This document shows, piece after piece, positions 10,786-22,484 of a stretch of DNA of 64,000 nt. Made by a program: the position numbers and the translations under genes. The notes under the pieces are model-generated. The model was not told the DNA's origin. It did no database searches and saw only the letters and a program-made list of their open reading frames with translations. The stretch is from Amaranthus tricolor (Eukaryota; Streptophyta; Magnoliopsida; Caryophyllales; Amaranthaceae), in assembly GCF_026212465.1 (NCBI RefSeq), contig NC_080056.1:12019241-12083240 (forward strand). Reading direction: 5' to 3'. Position 1 is the first letter of the stretch. Each line of letters begins with the position of its first letter.

Positions 10786-11259
10786 ATATGAGAAATGAGA
10801 TATTTTTTTTTCAAATCAAAAATGCGATTTATGAAACTTTGGCCTCCATACACGAACTCCAAAAAACTGCATAGGGTGAAAATGAAGCCCACTTATTGGA
10901 AAGGATTTCAATGCCTCACTGGAGAACAAAACTCTAATCCAAAGCCTATTCAAACCAAATGTAAACATAATCATAACTAATTTAAGGTCAACAATATACT
11001 TGCTTTCCAATATGATCATAGCAGTAAGCATTAATGAATAATAAATATAAAATGTCATGATTTAAGCAACCAAATAAAAATATACTTTTTGTAGCATCCT
11101 GTTTCAAGCCACGCGAATTGATGAACATTCAATTGTAAGTTCTTCGAACTTTCTTATAGTTATGAAATTTCTAACACACGAAATACTCACCAAATAAATT
11201 AATAGACACAAATATAAGTATTCTAGAATATTCTAAGAAACAGTTTGGAAGCCATTGAA
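10786..11259. other. Intergenic, nothing recognised
   Basis: AT-rich; short ORFs overlap on both strands but show no family resemblance. Confidence 0.4.
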
Positions 11260-11358
11260 ATGACTAAATCAATTTCGGTTTTTCTTTGCATAGTGGCAAT
11301 AGTGGTGGTTAATGGAGTTCATCATCATCATCGTAAAATCGAACCAAACTGCAACTGA
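11260..11358 (+). CDS. Orphan signal-peptide ORF, possibly a truncated secreted-protein exon
   Basis: ATG-to-TGA frame of 32 residues. It begins MTKSISVFLCIVAIVVVNG, a textbook secretory signal peptide (basic n-region, hydrophobic core, small residues at the cleavage side), followed by HHHH and a short polar tail with one Cys. Directly after it, sequence rich in CCGAACC-like motifs starts, so the original gene was probably cut off there by repeat insertion. Not recognised as any family; likely a remnant, less likely a real small secreted peptide. Confidence 0.3.
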   Translation: MTKSISVFLCIVAIVVVNGVHHHHRKIEPNCN

Positions 11359-12039
11359 TCTTTTATCACCAATATGTTACCGTTAACCAAGATTACTCGA
11401 ACCTAATAGTGACCGACCCGAATCATGCTCAAAACCGAACTCGATCCGGCTAAAACCGACTTAACCTGAACGAATTTTTAATCGAAATGTTATAAAACCT
11501 GAACCAATTTTTAACATTGAGGTATAATCGACTCATATTAGTTAATCTAATAAAGTAATAGAAATTTTTATAAATTAAATTTTATAAATACCTAGTTTCA
11601 TATATTTAGAGTTAATAATCAATGGTCAGTGTTTATTTAACTATTTTTAATCAAATTAGATTAAAAATGATAAAACTTTAATTTTAATTTACAGTCAAAC
11701 AAGTAAAACGAACAAAATAATAATCGCTTACTGATTTGCATTTTAACTATTTTGCTTTAAGTAAAGGGAATCTTATCATCAATTAAAAAATGACTAACAA
11801 CTTAATCTCATATTGACTCGATCTATAGTAATTAGTAATTCGTAGCCAAATTCTACTGGAAAATAATACCCGAACTCGATCTGTACCCGGTAAAATCGAA
11901 ACAATTATTAACTGATGATAACCCGAAACCGATTGACTACTCGACACGAACTTCAACCGACACCGAACCGATGCTAACCTGATAGCTCAAATAACTGATC
12001 TTCAACCGAACCGTGATTTGCATAACCTAGATAATACTG

Positions 12040-12850
12040 CCCGACCTGGTTCTAAAAGTAGAACATGTGGGTGTAAATTTATGATTGTATGAAGTAGTGG
12101 TAAACCAGGGGAAAGACCTTGGACGGTAAGGGTATGTCCTGGTGAAAAAGGAAGATATAACCACCCGTTCTTAGTATATAGAAATGGTCACATCAGGACA
12201 AATAGGTTGACTGTAGATATTCGACAGCACATACGAGAGCTTAGTGCAACCGGCATGCAACCTGCGTTTATTATGACCTCAATTTGACAATCAATTAGGA
12301 GAGAAGAGATGGAGGGTAGGACTCCGCTTCAACACTGTCTTTATATGGCTACAGAGCATAATTACGTGGTTACGACAGATTTGGATAGTGAAGGGCAATT
12401 AAGTCGATTATTAATTGCAAATCCTACATCCATCCAGATGATACATACATGGTCTTATGTTGTGTTGATAGATACAACGTATAAAACAAACAAACAAAAG
12501 TGGCTGCTTTGTGAAATAATTGGAATAACGCTAACCAATCACAACTTCTTGGTTGCGTTTTATTTGATGTGAGATGAGGCGCTGTGTCATATTCGTGGGT
12601 GTTGGAGAGATGGAGAGACATTTTTGGCAGTGCTCAGACTCCCAACGTAATTGTAACTGATCGAGACAAGGGTTTATCTGCAGCTATTTGTGATGTCTTT
12701 TCAGGTAAAAAGATTATATTGATTAATTATTGTCATTTTATTTATTAAATATATCTTAATTATATTCCATCTTCTTTTTAATGTAGATGTGCAACATTTA
12801 TTATGCGTATGGCATATTGTCAATGACGTAGAAAACATGGTGGACAAATT
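12040..12850 (+). pseudogene. FAR1-like / MULE transposase fragment, copy A
   Basis: Begins inside the FAR1 DNA-binding region (GCKFMIV near 12073) and runs into the MULE core: VDIRQHIRELSATGMQPAF, then DTTYKTNKQKWLLCE with the first catalytic-type Asp. The frame is lost after 12570: a TGA, then a single-base deletion near 12580. A TGA also interrupts it at about 12285. An intron with donor after 12703 and acceptor TAG| near 12786 matches the copy at the window start. It ends abruptly near 12850, where unrelated sequence follows. Dead remnant sharing its end points with copy B. Confidence 0.8.
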
Positions 12851-12859
12851 CTGTGGCGG

Positions 12860-13362
12860 CTTTTGTGCGACTCCTTCGCGGTTGGGTCCCGTGCGACTAT
12901 GTGCTTCGAATAATTTTTTTATTTTTTATTTTTTGAATAATGGAATGAGTTTCGATTAGAAATTACCTCGAATTGCTGTTTACGTTTTGATTTCCTTACG
13001 TTTAGCTCTACAAATTTTATGTTTAGATTTAGTGTTTTTAGAGTGATAAAAGTGTTATTGAGTGAGATTGAAGTATTTTATAAAAATTTAGTCCAGGGGC
13101 ATTTTCATCATTTTAATTAAATAGGGATGGCGATAAAATAAAAAGTGTGACAAAATTTAAGGATTGGACTATAAGACCATGAAAATTGTAGAGGATTTAC
13201 CTTCGTCTTAGTACTCGCTTTCCTCCTTTAAGCTATCCTCTTGAATGTGTAAAGGAAATAACAATCCTTTTGGCCAAGAGGATTGGTCTTGATCCTCTCC
13301 ATGAAGAGGATGGAGATGGGAGGAAGAGGATTGAGTAGTACACATGTCACAATCTCATTAGT
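12860..13362. other. Left flank of X: MULE-associated non-coding sequence
   Basis: Sequence downstream of the FAR1/MULE fragment, repeated in block B (about 36530-37030). It contains a short imperfect stem (GGCCAAGAGGATTGGTC, CCTCTCCATGAAGAGGATGG) near 13270-13315. No gene. Confidence 0.5.
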
Positions 13363-13626
13363 TGTATTTAATTTTGATTTTTTGACGTCATTAATTAATA
13401 TTTTAATAACTTTTGGAGATTTTATAATTATGTCAAATTAATTTAGAAGTAGTTTTCATAAACTCCATTCATATACGAATTTAAATATTAACATATATTT
13501 ATATTAAAAATACAATAACGATTCTAAAATGAGGAGGTTCAAATTAAACTTATTATTTTATTAAATTTGTGAGTACACGAAGGTCCCTTGCAAAAAGATA
13601 AATATAGATAAATAAATAACTAAATA

Positions 13627-13683
<57 letters not shown>

Positions 13684-16600
13684 CATAATAATAAAAATAA
13701 CCATGATAAAAAGGGCACGAAACCCTCGTTGCTTCCCCACCAGCCGTCACTTTCTTCCCTCCTTCTCCTCCTTCTTTCTCTCCTTTCCCTCTTTCCGTGC
13801 CGCCAGCAGCTGGCTCCAACCAGCCACCCACGAGCAACCACCTGCACAGTCGTTTCACCTCCTCCCACGAGCAGAAAGCAGCAGCCCAGACACCGACAAT
13901 AGGCCGTGTCTCTTCTTTCCCCTCAGCGGCAGGCGCACCGAAGGACTCCAACAACAACAGCCGGCTGTCCACCCTCCACCATCACCACAATAACTACCCA
14001 TACTCTCACCCTTTTCTAGTCCCCCCATTGTGAGCCATCTCCTCTTTCCTCTAATTAATTTTCTAGCTTTAATTGGAGTTTTATTAAGTGTATTGAGTTG
14101 ATGTTGGTTTTGCGTTAATATCAATGAATCTTTTGGGTGGGTAAGTATTTTATTGATGAATTAAACATGTTTATGACTTAGGATTTGAAGTGTGATTTGA
14201 AATTATGGGTTGTGTGTTGATTTTGTATTAGTTTCTTCGAATCTTAGTATGGGTAATAACTAAATATGTTAGCTTTGAACACGAAAGGATTAGGGCTTGG
14301 ATTTAGAGATGAAACTACAAATAATGTGTGTTTTACACTATATTTTGGTGATGATTGATTAAATATCTTTCAAAGTTGTTTTGAGATTTGGTCGATTGGT
14401 TATTATTGTGAATAATTAGTAATGGTGATGATTTTAGTTGACTATGAAAGTGATTTTGATTGATTAAATTGACAATAATAGCTACTAATTGTTGTCGTTT
14501 GATTGTTGTGAATTAAAAATACCCTTATTAGGTTGTTATTGAAGTTATAGATACATGATATTAGTAAGCCAAGAGCATAATGTCAACTTATCGTTGATGG
14601 TTGCTAAAGTTAATTGTCGTGTTGTTTTGACTATAGTTCTTAATAGCTTTGGAGAATGTAACAAATGATATGTCGATACGATAACTCTAAGATTTGCCTT
14701 ATCGTTATATTAATGTTATATTAAAATTGTAAGGTTTAGTTGTGATTAGTTATTTTTGGGTAACGCGAGCCGATATACTCAAAATTAGTTAATGTAAAGA
14801 AACGATTCACACATACTTCTACTTTAAATTGATGGAAAGGCTTATGTTGTGTTGAGTTAATAATTTTAACTTGTATTGAATGAGTTGTGTGCGTGCTAGA
14901 GTAATTGGAAACTCATGTTGAATGGGTGATAGCGGTTACTTTGGTATTTAGTTTGGTATGGCAAAGTAGTTAAGGGAACTTATTAGTTCTACTAATAACT
15001 TATATAGGTTCCCATTTTGTAAGAGGAAAGTAGTGCCTTAGTTGGGTGATTTTGTGAATTTTGATCGTGCAGTGACGCTTACAGGTACGTACACACAGTA
15101 ACTAACCCTTGTATGCAATTTCCCTTAAGACATTATTGTTTATTGTGACAATATGTAGTATATCGAAACTACGAAGTGCTAGTGAGAAAACTTTATATAT
15201 GAAGGGCCATCGATTTTGAAATCCCTGAGCTTAGAATAGTTTAGAGAATGAGAGTGTTAGTAGAAGGCGGGGACCACCCCCTTATTTATTTAAGAATTAG
15301 ATTATGCCTTAATTGGAGTTAGAATGACTCCTTTTTTCATATTTTGTTGAGTGGCTCAATGGGCTTTGGCGTGCTGCTATCCTAGGGCGCTCATTAATAG
15401 TCGAATGTGGAAATTATTCCTATCTGATAAAGTATTAGATTATGATTAGCTGGCGTGACTCAATTGGATTACGTCCGGTTGATTTAGTAGTCCCCTAGGT
15501 GAGGTTCGACGGGACCACCGTAAGGGGGGTATGAGCATGCTTGGGTCATTGGGCGCCGGGTGGCCGATACCGCCCCTTGACCGAGGTGTTACCATGCGGG
15601 CCTTGCAAACCCCAATATGGCTTGTTTAGTAACCCAGTGTGTTAGTTTTTCCCGAAGGTAGGACCCGAGAAGGTAGGCCGTGTCACTATGCTAGGAAGTA
15701 GAGAAAAGATCCACTAATATAAAGTTATTCAGTGATAGAAAGTTTATTCATTAATCGAAAGTTATTTAATGATAGAAGGTTCATTCTTTGATAGAAAGCT
15801 TACACATTGATAGAACGTTTACTCATTAATAGAACATCTACTTATTGATAGAATAGTTTATGCTAGTGAGAAGTGTGCCTAAGTTAAGTTACCTCAAGGG
15901 TATTACAGACTATGATCACACTTACCTTAAGATAGACAAGCTCTATAAGGTCATGTGTTAGGTATTCTGTTAATGCCTTGATCGAGTTGATACTATACGT
16001 GTTTTGCAAGAGTTTATGTTTGAAAAGAGGAGCGTGAAGACCTGCATTCTACCCAAGAACACATGGTTCGGGTTGGAAAGCACGTAATGAAATTAAGAAC
16101 TATAAGTGGTCGATAAACGGTTACTATCTGTGCTTGCGTTTTATGAAATCATCTTATGTTGTTTTATGATATAATGCTATCTAGTAGTTGGCCTTATTAT
16201 ATTTGATGTTAGTTACTGATGTGTACGTGTTTGTGTTTATGTTTGATTGTTTATGACTTTCTATGATTGTCCTGCTATGACACATTGGCCTTTGGTCTAA
16301 TGTCGAGCAGCAGAAGGATCATAGACAGGCGTAGCAGGTACTGGAGCTTTTTTGCATTGCATTGCATTTGGGGAGTGTGATGAGGGCAAAGGATAATCTG
16401 TGTCGTACTGCTATCTTTCGATTTTGTAGCTCTTGTTATCTTTTGTAAACTTTGGTTGTATATGTTTTGTTATGAGGTCTTGTGTCCTCCCTCGTATATT
16501 TGTATATCCACTGCGTAGTTTATAACTCTGTATGGTTTTAAGGAGTTAAGTCTCTTTAAAACACAAACGTTGACACTGGAACCACGATCCATGCTTGCAT

Positions 16601-16876
16601 GTTGATTTGAGAAGCCGGCGACGAATCATTCTGTCGTGACATAGTTTTGATAGGCCGTTGGTGCCTTTACTTTATTAGCTTCTAAATAACTTTTGTTTTT
16701 CTACAAAGGCGCACAGTTTTAAGGCAGATGCTGCCGAAATTTCCATTCACCTTTTTTAATTTAATATTTAACATTATCTAAATTCTCTTCTTTTTTCTTT
16801 TATGTAACAGCCGAATTTTCTCCCGTGCTTTACGGTTTTGGTTTCGTTAAGGGGTCGAAAATTCTGGGGTGTTACA
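13363..16876 (+). mobile_element. Element X, 5' LTR (~3.5 kb)
   Basis: Ends GGGGTGTTACA at 16876, directly followed by a primer-site-like TGGTTACCAGAG (16879-16890). It shares TTGACGTCATTAATTAAT and 600 following bases with the partial 3' LTR at 34663, and its whole length with the copy ending at 40718. Its first bases (TGTATTTAATTTTG) differ from the canonical start seen at 34663 (TGTAACACCTC), so the exact 5' edge is uncertain. It holds a (TAA)n tract and a CT-rich patch; small proline-rich ORFs at 13703-14033 are not supported as genes. Confidence 0.75.
13629..13685. repeat. (TAA)n microsatellite in X LTR
   Basis: Uninterrupted TAA run, about 19 units; allele of the longer tract at 37297-37490 and the shorter one at 34943-34995. 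Confidence 0.95.
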
Positions 16877-19800
16877 GGTGGTTACCAGAGCCAGTGGTCC
16901 CTATTTTCGACGCTTTGTGTCCTCAAATTCGTTGAGAAATTGCTTGAAGTTAGAAGTTATTCGTGAGAGTTTGGGTAGATTTGGGATAGGTGCATATTAC
17001 ATGTTCATGTATAATGATTATCATTGCATGTGCATAGATAAATATATAGTTTGTTTAGCTTGTTATGAGACTCATTCTTATGTGTGTTATTATTATAAAC
17101 AAAAATTATGATGGTGGTTTGAATGATGAGATGATTTAACAAATCAGTGGATTTGAATTATATATTGTCAAGAAATAATAAAATTTTTGAGTATTTGGTT
17201 CAACTGGAGTTGTATTATAAGTAGTCATTATGGAGATATGAAGTATGAATGATGAAATTCTAGAGAAGTTAGATGCATCGGGAACTTTCTCTTGCTTGTA
17301 ATGATTATATGAAATTTAGTCTTATGTGTCTGAATATTTGTTCATGTTAATTGTTTTCATAAAGCTTACGAGTTTTGATATTGATCCTATACATGAACCC
17401 ACTGTTTATTTCTCTGCTTGAGCATCGCCTTTGTCAAGTGCATTTGTTCATCATAACATAGAAGTGGTAATCATAATTCTCTTGAATATGTTTAATGACT
17501 GTGCAAGCATGATCGTAAGTAGTTTAAACTAGAATAAGGATAAGAGCTAAAGTGTAATAAGAATTCGATATATTGTAAATGAAAGAAAGGGATCTTGTAT
17601 GCGATATCTTGTAAATAAAGTTTTAATCACCAGTTGATGATAATAATGCGGTCATAGTTAAAGTATAGATGCGTTAAAACCCATATATAAGGAGAAGTTC
17701 GAGAGCACGTTAAGAGTTTATAGTTTGAGAATTCAACCCCCAATTTCGAACCATGATTTATAAGAGTATTATCGACATATTCTTCATATAGTGATGAGTT
17801 GAAGTTAAGAGATTGTTTTCAACGTCTCTAAGTGTTTAAAGATAATGCTATATCAATTGAACTAAATTATCACATTAGTGTTGTTGTTCAAACTAGAATT
17901 GCCTTAATATTTTCATTTGAAGTCATAATTCTTACTAGGTTGAGGCTCTTGACCTTTGTAATTAGCTATAGTAACATTGGTGTTGAGTTTTAGTGTGGCA
18001 TAATCGTGTCTACTAATAAACGTTTTCAGTCTCATACGGTGATTGAGACTGATGCTTTAAATTGGTTAATGTAATATATATTTGTTAGTTCTAAACCCAA
18101 CATCTTATGCTTGTAGTGAGACCTTGAGAATCAGTTGAGAGTGAAAACGATAGTCAACCTATTGACCTTAGTAATCACTTTATATATATTTTGATGAATT
18201 ATATACTATAAGTGTCCCCTGTCATTGATTTTGATTTTTGTAAGCATCTAACTCTCATCATAATGAATATAGTATTTCATGTTTGCCGAGTGATAACGAC
18301 CTTTAAATCACTATTTGTTGTCCAAAAAAATAAATTTTTTAAAATAAAACTAAGACATTTTGTCTCATTAAATGCTTATATAGAGTGATGAATGTTTTAA
18401 TCGGATGATAATGTGAAGAAGAATTGTGACAGTTTTAAAGCGTTAGCTGGATAAAATAATATTTGAAATTAAAAAGTAATCCGTGATATTATAATTTGTT
18501 TTCCTCATGGCCTTCTGGGCAGTTACAACACATAAGGATAAATTAACCTGATGATGAGGTGGAATAAGCGTCTTTGTGCACGTAAGATACAATTAAATGT
18601 TTTAAGTATTTTAGAGTATCTCATTGATCACCAATTTAATAGTCCTGCCAACGTATTGAAATGAAAAGACTTAGATGAGATTCTAAATGAAGCTGACTTT
18701 ACGCAAGTTACTGTTTTAATAATGATTGATGTGATACGTGGTAAATTAAGTTGGAGAGTTACTAAAGATAATGTGGTCCTAATAAAAGTCAAGAGGTGTT
18801 TTAAAACTAAACATTGAAAAAACGACAATGAATATGCAAATAATTATAATTTGAGAGATGAATCGAGATAATGGGTTATGTCTTAAATGATTATTATATA
18901 CAATCATTATTATGCGATAAAGAAAGTTAAATAATATTCGCACTTGTGTTAAGAAGAGTTTTAATTTGATGTTACTAAATCATTGGATCGTAATAAGCAT
19001 TTGATGAAAAGAGTTTTGAAATTTTGACGTGTTTTAATACAAACAATTATGTTATAGTTGTTAGTTCTAAGTTTCGCATCTTAGGTCGAAGGGTGATTGA
19101 ATTCCACTTATTTGCGAAGGAATAATTGTAATGCATAATCTCAAAGTGTTGCGTTATTTTGTTAGCTTTGTGATGTTGTACTTTAGTATAGTGTTAGAAT
19201 TGTTAATGTAGCAGTCATATGGTTGCGATAACGGTCTTATAGTTAGAGGTAGTATTGTGATGGAAATGTTATGATGTAGGTTGGATATTGTGAAACTAGT
19301 GTTGGTATCACAACTTTATCAAACTGTGTGATACATGACTGCTTTGCTATTGATATTGAAAATTGCGGTGATGTAGGTGTGTTCATCAGTTATTTTTCAT
19401 CGTGCATATTTTTATGTATACATAAAATGTCATCTTTGTTGATCATTACTGTTATTATTACCCTATTAGTACCATTAGTACCATCATTATATATGTACAT
19501 GATGCATTACTTTAGTCATATATTAGCTCGTGATCTTAATTGATATAAATTACATACTTTCAACATATCTAGTCGTATGGTAAATGAATAGCTGAAAAGT
19601 GTTGGTGACCATTGACATTGCCCTTCATGATTCTAAATCATCCTCATATTGTCGTAATTAGAATTTGATATTATGATGGATAAAGGATGTTATTATTGAA
19701 TAATTACGATATGTGTACTAGTATCATGGCTGTGAACGTATAATTATTAATTATATTAACTTGCTAAAATGTGTTATATATATAATTTGATTATATACTT

Positions 19801-19903
19801 GAAACATGTATTATGTTATGAGTTATTAATTTGAGTTGTTAATCTACTAATCAAGTAATGATGAATGATTTAAAATGTTATAAAAAGATTTGATCATATA
19901 TGA
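16877..19903 (+). mobile_element. Element X internal region, left part (no gag or pol)
   Basis: Three kb following the X 5' LTR with no ORF over 80 codons and no gag, protease, RT or integrase motif on either strand. Together with 31212-31715 and 34213-34662 it makes about 4 kb of internal sequence, as expected of a LARD (large retrotransposon derivative). It is interrupted at 19904 by the chromovirus insertion. Confidence 0.6.
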
Positions 19904-19908
19904 TTAAT

Positions 19909-22294
19909 TGTAACATCTCGGAATAACTCGGGTCGTACGAAAAGAGAAGATGGCCCTTTTAAAAACGAGATAAATATTATCCGAGTCAAACCGGGATGTT
20001 AGAAGGCAGTTAAAACGGATTTGAAATTAAGGAAAGCTTGCGGATCGATTTCTATTAGTGTTATTATGAACTACTAGATATAAGAAATTCTTAGCAGCGG
20101 ATAAGCACGAAAAGTTAAATCTACTTATTACAACTTGAGAACGAAAATCGCCTCATAAAACCAAATGTTCTTTAAACTTAATTAGAAGTTCTTATCAAGA
20201 CTTCTATATCCTAATGATTTATTTCTTCAAGGGTCAATCCTCACTCCCCAAACCTGCAACTTAACTTACTGCTAGTCATTGCCCAGATAGGAAACAACAT
20301 CATCGCAGGGTCGTTAAGACCAAAAGTACACGTCAGCAATCGTCGCATATCAAGTAAATAATAACACAAGAGAAAGTTTTAATTTAATAGCTGTCAATTA
20401 ACAGAACAGTACGCTTCGATCATGCTAATAAAGAATAATTATTTTCATGTAAAGATTAGTCAGCCATACTGCTGTACTATCCAGCCATACTGCCGGTACA
20501 CTCCAATCTCCATAAGTGAGACATTACATTAGGGGAACCTAACCCCTAAGCAAGTCTCTACCATAGACACTCGCCTTACTTCGGTGCCTATGGTTAAGTA
20601 TGCATACCCCCGCGGTGGCTCATAATGCCCCCATATACCGCGAGTAATTCATTTCCACGAATTGACGTCATACTACGTCCACTTTAAGGGTAGTGAGGTC
20701 ATACTACCTCTGCTTATCAAAACAATGTATCAAAATTATTTATTCGAAAGATAACATTATTCGTACTATATATCCATACTTTACTTTTGTATACCATTAT
20801 TATATGATACATCGGACTAATGCGAACTTCGCTGCGTGTACATACCTTAAGCAAGATAACCAACTCACAAGCGTCTTAATCAATTCCCGGTCACGAATCG
20901 ACTTCCTACAAGGTTCAATCGTATTCGGGAAATAAGCACACATACACATTTTCCTCAAATCATCCATAACACACATATACAATTACACCCATACCTAGAA
21001 TACTACACACAACATGAACATCCATCACATACTATAACATGGTAAATGCACAAAACAGGATAGCCTATATACTCTGTCCAGAAACTCAACTTAAAACAGT
21101 CAAACTGAAAATCCGACTTCACCGTTGCGTCCGGAAGGCGTCAAAACCCCCGGGTTCCAATTTTCATAATTTATAACATAGTATAAGTATTTTTTAACTT
21201 AATTTCAAAGCCAAAAATGTTCTAAAAACACATTTTTTTCACCATTTTCATAACCTACGGGATTTTGTCATTTCATTTTTTTTATCACAAAAATATAAAT
21301 TTCAATGCTTTATTTCCTATTAAATCTAAACAACAATATTTACATAATTTTCACGATCTTCTACAAAATAAATTTTAATTAATTATTTTTTTTTCCTCAA
21401 AAATAATTCTTTTTACACAAATGTACACATACATACACATCACATATATACATGTATATTTCTCTACCAACATTATAAATTCCTCCTATTAATTAATAAA
21501 AATAAATTTCTAACATCACATACAATTTTTCTATGAGCATCCATTTTTTATATATATATATATACTTTTCAATCATCCATCAAACAAATCTTTCACACCC
21601 ATATAAACATATCTAAAACCCTAAAATCATACATTAATTTAGATAGAAAAATACATCATACTTTCATACATGAATTTTAAATCATAAACAAATCATAAAT
21701 TATAAAATAACATACATAAAAAAAATCATAGAAATTTAAATTAAAACTTTAAAAATAAAACTAGGTTAAGAATTTACTCACAATTTGCACAAGAACAAAA
21801 CACCAATTAATGAACAAGAAGATGATACTAGGCGTGAGTAGAAGGAGATTGAAGAAGAATATATTTTTTTCCTTGAGTTTTCTAAGAGTTTTGAAAGAAG
21901 AATGCTAATGATGAGACTAAGGTAATTAGGAGATTAAGGAAATAATGGAATTAAGGAAATTAAGGAAACAATTATGCAAGGCAATAATTCTTAATCTTTC
22001 AATATTCTTCAAGAGGTTACAAATTCCCCAACTTACCCCATATGGCCGACCAACTCTTCAAATCCCTATTTTATTATTTATTTTTATTTTTTTTTTTTGA
22101 AATTAAAGATAGATTAGGAAAAAAAAAGGTTCGGGCTTAAAATGGTTTTAATTGCCTTAAAAGTTGAAATCTCATGATCTAACCCACTAACAAAATAAAT
22201 AATAATAAAAAAAATATACCCTTCTAAAAAGAATAATAATAATAATATTACTAGTAAATCATTTAATATATCGGAAAAATATCGGGGTGTTACA
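19909..22294 (-). repeat. Chromovirus 3' LTR
   Basis: 2386 bp, bounded by TGTAACATCTC and GGTGTTACA. By eye it differs from its partner by around four dozen changes (about 2%), concentrated in the last 1.4 kb on the plus strand; the first ~0.9 kb shows only one or two. Open frames inside are not genes. Confidence 0.95.
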
Positions 22295-22297
22295 GAC

Positions 22298-22315
22298 TAC
22301 CCCCCCTTAAAAAGG
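22298..22315 (-). promoter_or_regulatory. Chromovirus polypurine tract
   Basis: On the minus strand CCTTTTTAAGGGGGGGTAG abuts the 3' LTR with TC between. It is the plus-strand primer site in reverse transcription. Element X carries nearly the same tract at 34647-34660. Confidence 0.85.
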
Positions 22316-22484
22316 TTTTGACCCCAAAAGCTCAACGTACAAACACAAAACTCCCAACAATCACACACACAAAAACGACAAAACAAACACACAACAAAAG
22401 AAATAGATCAAAATAACTCTATGCGTGAAAAATCCTACCGCTTCCTGCCCCCCTTAAAAAGTTACGTCGCCGTAACTTACTAAC

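Larger units (their letters stand above)
11636..16876 (+). repeat. Duplicated block A (FAR1/MULE fragment plus X 5' LTR)
   Basis: Collinear and highly similar to block B (about 35302-40718). Similarity starts at TAACTATTTTTAATC and continues through the FAR1/MULE fragment and the whole X LTR. The two differ by point changes, (TAA)n length and a short indel near 15680. Block B is longer, mainly because of its microsatellite. Confidence 0.85.

Noticed and set aside
13364..13368. GTATT as target duplication of element X (with 40719-40723)
   Set aside because: The right GTATT lies inside a MITE sequence also seen at 51247, and the left flank is unrelated to that MITE, so the match is not a proven duplication.
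13683..14124. Overlapping Pro/Ser- and Gly-rich ORFs in the X LTR (also near 35109 and 37578)
   Set aside because: They recur in every LTR copy on both strands with shifting frames; LTR composition, not a gene.
20693..20982. 80- and 60-codon ORFs in the chromovirus LTR (repeated at 29605-29894)
   Set aside because: Present only because the LTR is duplicated; no domain or codon bias.
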